Shown here piece after piece: positions 1 through 7,500 of a DNA stretch of 10,243 nt. Position 1 is the first letter of the stretch. Each line of letters starts with the position of its first letter. Source of the DNA: Pseudomonadota bacterium (GTDB taxonomy: Bacteria; Pseudomonadota; Gammaproteobacteria; Burkholderiales; SG8-39); the NCBI GenBank assembly GCA_003242425.1, contig QGUL01000031.1:1-10243 (forward strand), in the 5' to 3' direction. Both the position numbers and the translations under genes were made by a program. Below the pieces are notes generated by a model. It saw only the letters and a program-made list of their open reading frames with translations, was not told the origin of the DNA and did no database searches.

Positions 1-2
1 GG

Positions 3-1997
3 GCGGCCCCCCCGCTTTGGGAGTGTTGCCTTTTGCCCGGACTGCTTGCCCCGGGTCTGGGCGGTATGTCCCCGACGGTGTTCGCCCAAGTTCACAAGCT
101 CGGGACGGTGGGCGGCAGTTTTTCGTTTGCCACAAGGATCACGCCTGACGGCACCGTCGTCGTCGGCGCGGCACTGGACGAGTTCGACAACTTGCACGCG
201 TTCCGCTGGACCGAAGCCGGCGGCATGCAAGACCTCGATACCCTTGGCGGGGCAGCGTCCGGGGCCTACGGTGTCTCGGCGGACGGCGCGGTCATCGTTG
301 GTGCCGCACATAATGCCGGAAACTTAGCCCGCGCCTTCCGCTGGACCGCGACGGACGGGATGCAGGATCTGGGCACGCTCGGCACCGGTATGGAGTCGGC
401 TGCTTACGACGTCTCCGCCGACGGCAAAGTGGTCGTCGGAGAGTCGGAAACCGCCCCAGGAGGCAACTGGCACGCCTTCCGCTGGACCGAGGCCACCGGC
501 ACGATGGAGGATCTCGGCACCCTCCCGCGCCGAGTCTATTCTTGGGCCAACGGCGTCTCGGCCGACGGTAGCGTGGTCGTCGGCGGTTCGGAGCTCGCCT
601 CGGGCGAATGGCGTGCCTTCCGCTGGACCGAAGCCACCGGCACGATGCAGGATCTCGGCACCCTTGGTGGGCATGAAGCGAACGCCCTCGCGGTATCTAA
701 CGACGGCAAGGTGGTCGTCGGTGAGTCGGAGACCGCCGGAGGCGCATGGCACGCCTTTCGCTGGACCGAAGCCGCCGGCGCGATGCAGGATCTCGGCACG
801 CTGGGCGGCGTCTATTCTTGGGCCAACGGCGTCTCGGCCGACGGCAAGGTGGTCGTAGGAAGCACGGAAATAGCCGATGGAAGCCGTCGCGCCTTCCGCT
901 GGACCGAGGCCACCGGCATGCAGTCGGTTGAAAACTGGCTGCGCTCCACCGGCGTCAAGGTGCCGGCCAGCGTTCAGACGCGAGAAGCCTATGCAGTGAA
1001 TGCCGACGGCAATATCGTCGTCGGCGAGTTGGAAAGCCGTGTTGCGTTCCTTGCCCGCGGGGGCAGCGGCCTGGTCACGGTGGAGAGCATGCAGCAAAGC
1101 CTGTCTGCCACCGCCTCCGGCGGCGCCATGGCCCTGGCCTCGGCCAGCACCGTGCTCAACGGCGCCCACTCCCGGCCCCTCGCCCGCCGCGTCGAGGCCG
1201 GCCGCAGCACCTTCTGGATCTCCGGCGACATCGGCCGCGACGATCACGGCAAGCGCGACGGCCGCATCGGCCTGGCCGAAGTCGGCTTCGGCCGCAACTT
1301 CGGCAACGCTCAGTTGAACGTCGCCCTCGGCCACACCTGGGCCAAACAGAATCTGGTCGTCAACGGCTCGGCCGACACCGACGGCACCTATGTGCTCGCC
1401 GAAGGCCTCGTCCCCGTCTCCGGCTCCCTCTGGGCCGTGCTCACCGGCTACCTGCACTGGGGCAAAGCCGATCTGCGCCGCGGCTATCTCAACGCCGGGC
1501 TGCCGGACTACTCCTACGCCAAGCCCGACACCGATACCTGGGGTCTGCGCGCCCGGCTGGAGTGGGACGGCTTGTGGCGAAGCGGCAATACCGCGTTCTC
1601 GCCCTACGCCGAACTGGCCCACAGCGTGGCCAAAATGGACGGCTACACCGAGACCGGCGGCGGCTTCCCGGCGCGCTTCGATTCGCGCAAGGAGCGCGCC
1701 ACCGAGCTGCGCCTGGGCGTGAACGCCGCGCACCCGCTTGCGCAGAACGTGCAACTGGTGGGGCTGCTCGAAGGCGCGCACCGCTTCCAGAAGAAAGGCG
1801 CCCGCACCTCCGGTGAAGTGATCGGGCTGTTCGGCTTCGATCTGGACGGCGTAAAGAACGAGCGCACCTGGCTGCGCGCGGGCGTGGGGGTGGAAGGCAA
1901 GCTTGCAGGCGGCACCGCTTCGCTCCTGCTCAACGCCACCACCAAGGGCGAAGCCTCCAACTACTGGCTCGCCGCAAGCTGGCAGAAAACGTTCTAG
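3..1997 (+). CDS. HAF-repeat autotransporter, 5' end uncertain (partial)
   Basis: Predicted surface protein: an N-terminal passenger of extracellular HAF-family repeats followed by a C-terminal autotransporter beta-barrel. The frame is open to the left edge. A TTG at 33 would give 654 aa, but the residues ahead of it also look like signal-peptide core, so the true start is probably upstream. A signal-peptidase site is plausible after PTVFA, about 20 residues after that TTG. Six [HR]AFRW motifs recur every 45-47 residues (residues 55, 100, 147, 194, 240, 286 counted from the TTG), each followed by MQDLGTLGG-like and VSADG-VVVG-like strings. This pattern suggests a beta-propeller, which is inference. 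From about residue 391 to the end there are some 264 residues of alternating amphipathic strands ending in Phe (WQKTF), typical of an outer-membrane barrel. Barrel insertion would be by the BAM complex. The substrate or ligand is unknown. It is followed directly by a strong terminator, so it closes its transcript. Confidence 0.85.
   Translation, partial: AAPPLWECCLLPGLLAPGLGGMSPTVFAQVHKLGTVGGSFSFATRITPDGTVVVGAALDEFDNLHAFRWTEAGGMQDLDTLGGAASGAYGVSADGAVIVGAAHNAGNLARAFRWTATDGMQDLGTLGTGMESAAYDVSADGKVVVGESETAPGGNWHAFRWTEATGTMEDLGTLPRRVYSWANGVSADGSVVVGGSELASGEWRAFRWTEATGTMQDLGTLGGHEANALAVSNDGKVVVGESETAGGAWHAFRWTEAAGAMQDLGTLGGVYSWANGVSADGKVVVGSTEIADGSRRAFRWTEATGMQSVENWLRSTGVKVPASVQTREAYAVNADGNIVVGELESRVAFLARGGSGLVTVESMQQSLSATASGGAMALASASTVLNGAHSRPLARRVEAGRSTFWISGDIGRDDHGKRDGRIGLAEVGFGRNFGNAQLNVALGHTWAKQNLVVNGSADTDGTYVLAEGLVPVSGSLWAVLTGYLHWGKADLRRGYLNAGLPDYSYAKPDTDTWGLRARLEWDGLWRSGNTAFSPYAELAHSVAKMDGYTETGGGFPARFDSRKERATELRLGVNAAHPLAQNVQLVGLLEGAHRFQKKGARTSGEVIGLFGFDLDGVKNERTWLRAGVGVEGKLAGGTASLLLNATTKGEASNYWLAASWQKTF
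195..923 (+). repeat. Six tandem HAF repeats coding for propeller-like units
   Basis: Coding repeats of 135-141 bp. The HAFRW/RAFRW codon blocks start at 195, 330, 471, 612, 750 and 888. Units are similar at DNA level as well as protein level: positions 534-568 and 810-844 are an identical 35-bp block, 276 bp (exactly two units) apart. One unit carries an extra codon (LPRRVYSW at 525-543 against LGGVYSW at 801-818). Such similarity favours unit gain or loss by recombination and can also cause misassembly. Confidence 0.85.
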
Positions 1998-2022
1998 GCT
2001 GATCTGACGTCAACCATGGATC

Positions 2023-2053
2023 ATGCGCGCGGCATGCCGCGCGCATTTTTTTT
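2023..2053 (+). terminator. Strong intrinsic terminator after the autotransporter
   Basis: A perfect 10-bp stem, ATGCGCGCGG pairing with CCGCGCGCAT, closes a CATG loop and runs straight into eight T residues (2046-2053). It begins 25 nt after the autotransporter stop codon. This is a textbook rho-independent terminator on the + strand. Confidence 0.93.
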
Positions 2054-2138
2054 GCCCGGAATGCATCGCAACACCGCCATCGGCGCGAACTCCGCTGAAA
2101 CCTCGCGTCAGCACGGCCGCACGCCGTACGCGCGCAAC

Positions 2139-2162
2139 AAAAAAGCCGCTCGCGGCGGCTTT
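2139..2162 (-). terminator. Intrinsic terminator of tRNA-Val
   Basis: Read on the minus strand: AAAGCCGC, a 5-nt loop (CGCGA), GCGGCTTT, then a run of T (complement of the A run at 2139-2144). The 8-bp stem lies about 23 nt downstream of the tRNA 3' end, as expected for a monocistronic tRNA gene. Confidence 0.85.
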
Positions 2163-2184
2163 CGATACGGACGTTGCAAAGTGT

Positions 2185-2261
2185 TGGTAGGCGCGATTGG
2201 ATTCGAACCAACGACCCCCACCATGTCAAGGTGGTGCTCTAACCAGCTGAGCTACGCGCCT
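2185..2261 (-). tRNA. tRNA-Val (anticodon GAC)
   Basis: A 77-nt cloverleaf on the minus strand. The acceptor stem AGGCGCG pairs with CGCGCCT, followed by discriminator A and an encoded CCA (2185-2187). The D arm starts GCTCAGCTGGTTAGAGC. The anticodon stem CCACC/GGTGG holds the loop TTGACAT, giving anticodon GAC, which reads valine codon GUC (and GUU by wobble). The T loop GTTCGAATC is canonical. It is a single-gene unit with its own promoter and terminator, and no intron is seen. Confidence 0.97.
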
Positions 2262-2274
2262 GTAAAGGTCGCGT

Positions 2275-2303
2275 ATTCTAGCGGAGCGCGGGCGCTTAGG
2301 GAA
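2275..2303 (-). promoter_or_regulatory. Candidate sigma-70 promoter of tRNA-Val
   Basis: On the minus strand, TAGAAT (complement of 2275-2280; five of six match TATAAT) lies 17 bp downstream of TTCCCT (complement of 2298-2303; weak, three of six match TTGACA). The predicted start is near 2268, about 7 nt ahead of the mature tRNA. Position and spacing are right; the -35 match is poor. Confidence 0.55.
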
Positions 2304-2415
2304 GCGATAGGCTCACCCGAACGCCGCCATGGACAGGCTCAAATGGCCGGCGTCGCGCCGCTTGGACCATACTCTCGCCTTTAGACGATCAACGAGTGAC
2401 AAACAGACCGTTCCC

Positions 2416-3762
2416 ATGACTGCACATTACGACCTTATTGCGATCGGCGGCGGCAGCGGCGGCGTCGCCACCGCCAACCGTGCGGCGCGTTACGGCAAGC
2501 GCGTCGCCCTGATCGAGGCCGCACGCCTGGGCGGCACCTGCGTCAACGTCGGCTGCGTACCGAAGAAGATCATGTGGAACGGCGCGGCGCTGCGGCACGC
2601 GCTGGAGGATGCGCGCGATTACGGTTTCCATTTCGACGAGCCGGCTTTCGACTGGCCGCAATTGCAACAGGCGCGCGATGCCTATGTGGCGCGGCTCAAC
2701 GACCGTTACGGCGCCTACCTGGCGGAAAACGGGGTCACCGTCTACCGCGGCCGCGCGGCCTTCGTCGATGCGCACACGGTCGAGGTGAACGGCGAACGTC
2801 TCAGCGCCGATCACATCGTCATCGCCACCGGCGGCCGGCCTTCCATTCCCGATCTGCCCGGCGCGGAACTGGGCATCTCCTCCGACGGTTTCTTCGAGCT
2901 GAAAACCCAGCCGCGCCGCGTGGCCGTGGCCGGCGCAGGTTACATCGCCGTGGAACTCGCGGGCATGCTGGCGGCGCTCGGTACCGAGGTCAAGCTCGTC
3001 ATCCGCTACGACTCGGTGCTGCGCAGTTTCGACCGCATGCTGCAGGAAGGCGTCATGGAGGCGCTGCAGGCCGAAGGCATCGAGATCGTCAGGAACGCCC
3101 GCATCGCGGCACTGGAGCGCAACGGCGCGCACATCGACGTATTGCTGCAGGACGGCGGCAGGCTGAAAGGCTTCGATCAGGTGATCTGGGCGATCGGCCG
3201 TCACCCCAACACCGAAGGCCTGCAGCTCGAACGCGCGGGCGTACGCCAGGACGAACAGGGATTCATTCCCACCGACGCATACCAGAACACCAACGTCGCC
3301 GGCATTTACGCCATCGGCGACGTGACCGGGCGGGCGCCGCTCACGCCGGTGGCGATTGCCGCCGGCCGGCGGCTCGCCGACCGGCTGTTCGACAACCAGC
3401 CCGAGCGCAAGCTCGACTACGATCTCATTCCGACGGTGGTTTTCACCCACCCGCCCATCGGCACCGTGGGCCTCACCGAAGACCAGGCGCGCGCCAAGTA
3501 CGGCGACGCCGTGAAGATCTACAAGACGCGCTTCACGCCCATGTACTACGCCTTCACCCGCCACAAGTCGATGACGGAGATGAAGCTGGTATGCGCGGGG
3601 CCGGAGGAGCGCATCGTGGGGCTGCACGTGATCGGGCTCGCGGCCGACGAGATGCTGCAGGGCTTCGCGGTGGCGGTGCGCATGGGCGCGACCAAGAAGG
3701 ATTTCGACGACACCGTCGCCATCCATCCCACGAGTGCCGAGGAATTCGTGACGATGCGCTGA
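2416..3762 (+). CDS. gorA: Glutathione-disulfide reductase (NADPH)
   Basis: Class I pyridine-nucleotide disulfide oxidoreductase of 448 aa, close to the 450 aa of E. coli Gor. It reduces oxidised glutathione with NADPH in the cytosol as a homodimeric flavoprotein. Visible motifs: the FAD-binding GGGSGG at residues 11-16; the redox-active pair C42 and C47 in [13 protein letters not shown]; the NADPH Rossmann motif [11 protein letters not shown]; two arginines in [12 protein letters not shown] matching those that give NADPH preference; a second FAD motif YAIGDVTG; and the C-terminal [10 protein letters not shown] holding the catalytic His and Glu of the dimer interface. I chose the ATG at 2416 because it gives [16 protein letters not shown], the normal family start. 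An in-frame ATG at 2329 would add 29 residues that look like untranslated DNA. No clear Shine-Dalgarno or strong promoter was found upstream. The gene is convergent with recN. Confidence 0.96.
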   Translation: MTAHYDLIAIGGGSGGVATANRAARYGKRVALIEAARLGGTCVNVGCVPKKIMWNGAALRHALEDARDYGFHFDEPAFDWPQLQQARDAYVARLNDRYGAYLAENGVTVYRGRAAFVDAHTVEVNGERLSADHIVIATGGRPSIPDLPGAELGISSDGFFELKTQPRRVAVAGAGYIAVELAGMLAALGTEVKLVIRYDSVLRSFDRMLQEGVMEALQAEGIEIVRNARIAALERNGAHIDVLLQDGGRLKGFDQVIWAIGRHPNTEGLQLERAGVRQDEQGFIPTDAYQNTNVAGIYAIGDVTGRAPLTPVAIAAGRRLADRLFDNQPERKLDYDLIPTVVFTHPPIGTVGLTEDQARAKYGDAVKIYKTRFTPMYYAFTRHKSMTEMKLVCAGPEERIVGLHVIGLAADEMLQGFAVAVRMGATKKDFDDTVAIHPTSAEEFVTMR

Positions 3763-3772
3763 AGCGCGGGGA

Positions 3773-5461
3773 TCAGGCTTTCGCTTTGGAAGCCTTGCGC
3801 GCCGCGCCGCGCTGCAGGAGTTCGGCCGCGTGCTTGCGCGTGGTGGCGGTGATTTCGATGCCGCCCAGCATGCGGGCGATTTCCTCGACGCGGCCGGCAT
3901 CGTCCAGCACGGTAACGCGGTTGACGGTGGTGCCGTTCACCGCATGCTTGGACACCGACCACTGCCGGTGCGCCTGCGCAGCCACCTGCGGCAGATGGGT
4001 CACGCACAGCACCTGCCGCTCCTCGCCGAGCGTGCGCAGTTTGCGGCCCACCACTTCCGCCACGCCGCCGCCGATGCCGGCATCGACTTCGTCGAAGATC
4101 AGCGTCGGCACGGCGGCCGCCTTGCTGGTGATGACCTGGATCGCCAGGCTGATGCGCGAAAGCTCGCCGCCCGATGCCACTTTCGCGAGCGGCCGCAATT
4201 CGCCGCCGGCGTTCGCGGCGACGAGAAATTCGATCTGTTCGTTGCCGTGGCTGCTGCCTTCAGGAACGGGCTTGAGCGCGATGTCGAAACGCGCGCCTTT
4301 CATCGCCAGTTCCTGCATCGCCGCGGTGACTTCGCGCGCGAGTTTCGCCGCAGCGCTGGCGCGTTCGGCGGTCAGGCGCTCCGCCGCCTTGCGGTAGGCG
4401 GCCGCGGCGGCCTCTTCCTGCGCACGCAGGCCCTCCGCGTCGGCCACCGCATCCAGTTCGGCGAGCCGCGCCTCCAGGCGCTCGCGCAAGGCCGGCAGTT
4501 GCTCGGGCGGCACGCGGTATTTGCGTGCCGCGTCGTGCAGCGCCTCCATGCGCGCCTCCACCGTGGCGAGCCGTTCCGGATCGAGTTCCACACGATCCAG
4601 GTAGCGGCGCAGATCGCTCGCCGCCTCCTGGAGCTGCGCCTGCGCACCGTCGATGAGCGCCGCGGGCTCGGCCAGCGCCGGATCGTAATGCGAGAGCGCG
4701 CGCAGCTTCGAGGCGATGCCCGCAAGCTGTGCGTCGATCGCGCCGTCGGCTCCGCCCGGGGCACCCACTGCCACACGGGCGCCTTCGCCGAGGCTCGCCG
4801 CATGGGCGAGCCGGGACTGTTCGCTCTGGACGCTGTCCCATTCGCCGGGCTGCGGGGCAAGCTTCTGCAAATCCTCGACCTGCCAGCGCAACTGCTCGCG
4901 CTCGGCTTCGCGCGCGGCGGCGTCGGCCTCGTATTCCGCACGCATCCGCACGAGCCGCTGCCACGCGCGGTAGGCCTGCGCGACCTGCTCGGCGAGCTCG
5001 CTCAGTCCGGCATGCTTGTCGAGCAAAGTGCGCTGCGCCTCGCTGCGGAGCAGCGACTGGTGGGCATGCTGGCCGTGAATGTCGATGAGCCACGCGCCCG
5101 CCGCGGCAAGCTGCTGCACCGTGACCGGCGTGCCGTTGATGAAGGCGCGCGAACGCCCGCCCTTGTCGATCACGCGGCGCAGCAGCAGGCGGTCTTCGTC
5201 GCCTTCCAGTTCCGCTTCGCGCAGCCACTCCTGCAGCGCCGGCAGCGCGGCGATGTCGAATTCGGCCACCACCTCGGCGCGTTCGCAGCCGCTGCGCACG
5301 CTGCCCGCGTCGGCGCGCTCACCGAGCGCCAGCGCCAGCGCGTCGATGAGGATCGACTTGCCTGCGCCGGTCTCGCCCGTGAGCGCGGTGAAGCCCGGCC
5401 CGAATTCCAGCTCGAGCCGGTCGACGATGGCGAAATCGCGGATGGACAGGTGTACGAGCAC
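3773..5461 (-). CDS. recN: DNA repair ATPase RecN
   Basis: SMC-like ATPase of 562 aa (E. coli RecN has 553) acting in recombinational repair of double-strand breaks. In order: N-terminal half-ATPase with Walker A GETGAGKS (residues 29-36), the IHGQHAHQ block (128-135), a long Glu/Ala/Arg-rich coiled-coil region (about 155-390) with a central break, the ABC signature VASGGELSR (428-436), Walker B TLIFDEVD (453-460) and the THLPQVA switch region (488-494). The start is inferred as GTG (complement of 5459-5461), giving MLVHLSIRDFAIVDRLEL, which aligns with the usual MLxxLxIxNFAIV family start; longer in-frame extensions run into nadK. It begins 16 nt after the nadK stop, so it is co-transcribed and probably translationally coupled. 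No LexA-type box is seen directly ahead of it, so any SOS control would have to act on nadK. Confidence 0.95.
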   Translation of the reverse strand: MLVHLSIRDFAIVDRLELEFGPGFTALTGETGAGKSILIDALALALGERADAGSVRSGCERAEVVAEFDIAALPALQEWLREAELEGDEDRLLLRRVIDKGGRSRAFINGTPVTVQQLAAAGAWLIDIHGQHAHQSLLRSEAQRTLLDKHAGLSELAEQVAQAYRAWQRLVRMRAEYEADAAAREAEREQLRWQVEDLQKLAPQPGEWDSVQSEQSRLAHAASLGEGARVAVGAPGGADGAIDAQLAGIASKLRALSHYDPALAEPAALIDGAQAQLQEAASDLRRYLDRVELDPERLATVEARMEALHDAARKYRVPPEQLPALRERLEARLAELDAVADAEGLRAQEEAAAAAYRKAAERLTAERASAAAKLAREVTAAMQELAMKGARFDIALKPVPEGSSHGNEQIEFLVAANAGGELRPLAKVASGGELSRISLAIQVITSKAAAVPTLIFDEVDAGIGGGVAEVVGRKLRTLGEERQVLCVTHLPQVAAQAHRQWSVSKHAVNGTTVNRVTVLDDAGRVEEIARMLGGIEITATTRKHAAELLQRGAARKASKAKA

Positions 5462-5477
5462 GAGGCGTCGCGCAGCT

Positions 5478-6353
5478 TCAGAAAAAGCTTTCGCTCCAGT
5501 GCAGCTTCTCGCGCAGCATGGCGTAGTAGCTGTAGCCCGGAGGATGGATGAGCCGGACCTGGTGCTCGGCGCGGCGTACGGTGATGCGGTCACCGTCGAC
5601 CAGATCGAACTGCGGCTGGCCGTCGGAATGCAACCGCGCGTCGTGCCCGCGCTTGAGGGTGATGTCGATAGTGCAACTGTCCGGCACGGTGATGGGACGG
5701 TTGGACAGCGTCTGCGGACAGATCGGCACCAGCGCCAGTCCCGGCACGTTCGGCTGGATGATCGGGCCGTCCGAGGACAGTGCGTAGGCCGTGGAGCCGG
5801 TCGGCGTCGAGACGATCAGCCCGTCGGCGCGCAGGTCGTACACGAACTCCTTGTCGATGTGCACGATCATTTCCACCAGGCGGCCGCTGGAGCCCTTGCT
5901 CACCACCACGTCGTTGAGCGCGAGCGGCGTCTGCACCGGTTCGCCCTGGCGCGACACCACCGGATCGAGCAGCGTGCGCGTCTCCATGGTGTACTGGCCG
6001 TCCAGGACCTGCGTCATCTTCTCGGTGACGCAGTTGAAGGCGATGTCGGTCAAGAAGCCCCGCCGGCCCTGGTTGGCGCCGAGCAGCGGCCCCCCCCTGG
6101 CCGCGAGCGGGCGCCCGGCGTCCGGCGCGCCGCCGTCGCCGCCCAGCACGATCGCCAGGTCCGCTTGCCTGCCGATGGTGGCGTAGTCGACCACCGGGTA
6201 GGAATCCACGCCCGACTCGCGCGCGGTATCGGCCTCGACCAGCACCTGGCAGCCCCGATTGACGAGAAAACGCGCCAGGAACAGCAGCGGGACGGCCACA
6301 TCCCGGCTCTTGTAGCGGCCGATGAGCGCAATGGTCTTGAAAGCGGGCGACAT
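5478..6353 (-). CDS. nadK: NAD kinase (with an anomalous GGDG block)
   Basis: ATP-NAD kinase of 291 aa that phosphorylates NAD+ to NADP+ in the cytosol. The N terminus (FKTIALIGRYKS), the active-site GGDG (71-74) with its Asp, the LNDVVVSKG block (146-154), ADGLIVSTPTGSTAY (177-190), LVPICPQTLSNRPI and the C-terminal GYSYYAMLREKLHW are all normal for betaproteobacterial NadK. The oddity is residues 75-98. Most family members continue GGDG with TMLNAAR and later have VNQGRLGF; here it reads GAPDAGR, then ANQGRRGF. This falls in a roughly 90-bp stretch with only 11 A/T bases. The frame is intact, so the gene is called as whole, but that block may be base-call error. Start ATG is the complement of 6351-6353; a TTG or other start further upstream would lie inside hrcA. 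First gene of the nadK-recN operon, divergent from hrcA. Confidence 0.93.
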   Translation of the reverse strand: MSPAFKTIALIGRYKSRDVAVPLLFLARFLVNRGCQVLVEADTARESGVDSYPVVDYATIGRQADLAIVLGGDGGAPDAGRPLAARGGPLLGANQGRRGFLTDIAFNCVTEKMTQVLDGQYTMETRTLLDPVVSRQGEPVQTPLALNDVVVSKGSSGRLVEMIVHIDKEFVYDLRADGLIVSTPTGSTAYALSSDGPIIQPNVPGLALVPICPQTLSNRPITVPDSCTIDITLKRGHDARLHSDGQPQFDLVDGDRITVRRAEHQVRLIHPPGYSYYAMLREKLHWSESFF

Positions 6354-6359
6354 GGCCAA

Positions 6360-6388
6360 AATTAGACCATAAGGCCGGATAACGTACA
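6360..6388 (-). promoter_or_regulatory. Candidate nadK promoter, leader nearly absent
   Basis: On the minus strand, TTGTAC (complement of 6383-6388) and TCTAAT (complement of 6360-6365; five of six match TATAAT) are separated by 17 bp. Only six to seven nucleotides lie between the -10 box and the nadK ATG, and no Shine-Dalgarno is visible, so the transcript may be leaderless. The -35 matches only three of six. Confidence 0.45.
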
Positions 6389-6414
6389 AAAGCGCCCGCG
6401 TGCGAGGGGCTTTC

Positions 6415-6442
6415 TTGTCCGCTGTCGCGCCTTGTGTAGAAT
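6415..6442 (+). promoter_or_regulatory. hrcA: Candidate sigma-70 promoter of hrcA
   Basis: TTGTCC (6415-6420; four of six match TTGACA) and TAGAAT (6437-6442; five of six match TATAAT) with a 16-bp spacer. The -10 box ends 10 nt before the hrcA ATG, so the mRNA leader would be only about 3-4 nt. No CIRCE operator is present here, so autoregulation by HrcA through the classic site is not supported by this sequence. Confidence 0.55.
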
Positions 6443-6452
6443 CGCTTTTGCC

Positions 6453-7472
6453 ATGTTGGATCAGCGCGCCCGTATTCTCCTCAAAACCCTGGTCGAACGG
6501 TACATCGCCGAAGGCGAGCCCGTCGGGTCGCGGGCGTTGTCCAAGTATTCCGGTCTCGATCTGTCGCCGGCCACGGTGCGCAACGTCATGGCGGACCTGG
6601 AGGAGATGGGCTTCATCGCCAGCCCGCACACCTCCGCCGGCCGGGTACCGACCGCGCGCGGCTACCGTCTGTTCGTCGACACGCTGCTGACCATCAAGCC
6701 GCTCGACCAGGTCGAGCTCGAACAGCTCGAGGACCAGCTCCTGCAGGAGCATCCGCAGAACGCTCTCAACGCGGCTTCGCAGCTGCTGTCGGAACTGACG
6801 CATTTCGCCGGCGTGGTGATCGCCCAGCGCCGCACGGCGCCGGCCTTCCGGCACATCGAATTCCTGTCGCTGTCGGAAAAGCGCGTGCTGCTGATCATCG
6901 TCACGCCCGACGGCGACGTACAGAACCGCATCCTGGTGACGGAGAAGAGCTACAGTCAGAGCGAGCTCACCACGGCGGCGAACTTCCTCAACCAGAACTA
7001 CGCGGGACTCACGTTCGACGAAATCCGGCGCCGCCTGCAGGACGAACTGAAGCAGCTGCGCCAGGACATGACCGACCTCATGACCGCGGCGCTCAACGCC
7101 GGCGACAAGGCGCTCGCCGAAAGCGCCGACAGCTACGTCATTTCCGGCGAGCGCAACCTGCTCGATTCGGAGGATCTCGCCTCGAACATGGCGCGGCTGC
7201 GCGAGCTGTTCGAGCTGTTCGAACAGAAGACCACGCTCATGCAGATCCTCGACCTGTCGATCCGCGCGCAGGGCGTGCAGATCTTCATCGGCGGCGAATC
7301 CGGCATCGCGCCGCTGGACGAATGCAGCGTCATCACCGCGCCCTACGAGGTGGAAGGTAAGGTCGTGGGCACGGTCGGCGTGATCGGTCCGACCCGCATG
7401 GCCTACGAGCGGGTCATTCCCATCGTCGACATCACGGCGAAGCTCCTCACGAGCGCGCTGTCCAGACACTGA
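6453..7472 (+). CDS. hrcA: Heat-inducible transcription repressor HrcA
   Basis: Repressor of 339 aa (B. subtilis HrcA has 343) that binds CIRCE operators of chaperone genes and depends on GroEL for activity in characterised bacteria. The N-terminal winged helix (about residues 1-75) shows [46 protein letters not shown] and [14 protein letters not shown], all hallmark strings. The central GAF-like part contains RHIEFLSL and [11 protein letters not shown]. The C-terminal part carries [18 protein letters not shown], also typical. The ATG at 6453 is chosen because MLDQRA is the family start; a TTG 21 nt upstream would overlap the -10 box. There is no Shine-Dalgarno ahead of the ATG. Divergent from nadK (99 nt between starts), 28 nt ahead of hemH. 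Confidence 0.96.
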   Translation: MLDQRARILLKTLVERYIAEGEPVGSRALSKYSGLDLSPATVRNVMADLEEMGFIASPHTSAGRVPTARGYRLFVDTLLTIKPLDQVELEQLEDQLLQEHPQNALNAASQLLSELTHFAGVVIAQRRTAPAFRHIEFLSLSEKRVLLIIVTPDGDVQNRILVTEKSYSQSELTTAANFLNQNYAGLTFDEIRRRLQDELKQLRQDMTDLMTAALNAGDKALAESADSYVISGERNLLDSEDLASNMARLRELFELFEQKTTLMQILDLSIRAQGVQIFIGGESGIAPLDECSVITAPYEVEGKVVGTVGVIGPTRMAYERVIPIVDITAKLLTSALSRH

Positions 7473-7500
7473 GCCGCCCGCGGGCGCCGGTCCCGATACC

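Noticed and set aside
2185..2261. tRNA-Val as an integration site for the adjacent autotransporter region
   Set aside because: No integrase and no direct copy of the tRNA 3' end is seen elsewhere in the window; each unit has its own terminator.
2344..2390. Possible gorA promoter (TTGGAC at 2362, CATACT at 2368)
   Set aside because: No pair of boxes has both an acceptable match and 16-18 bp spacing.
3775..3795. Hairpin AGGCTTTC / GGAAGCCT between convergent gorA and recN
   Set aside because: It overlaps the recN stop codon and coding end, includes a wobble pair and has no T tract on either strand; not called a terminator.
5462..5477. LexA/SOS box for recN in the nadK-recN gap
   Set aside because: The gap is only 16 nt and shows no CTGT-N8-ACAG pattern.
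3830..5551. Long open frame on the + strand opposite recN (and similar ones opposite the autotransporter, gorA and nadK)
   Set aside because: High GC leaves antisense frames open; their translations are His/Arg/Ala-rich with no recognisable motif, and the sense genes are unmistakable.
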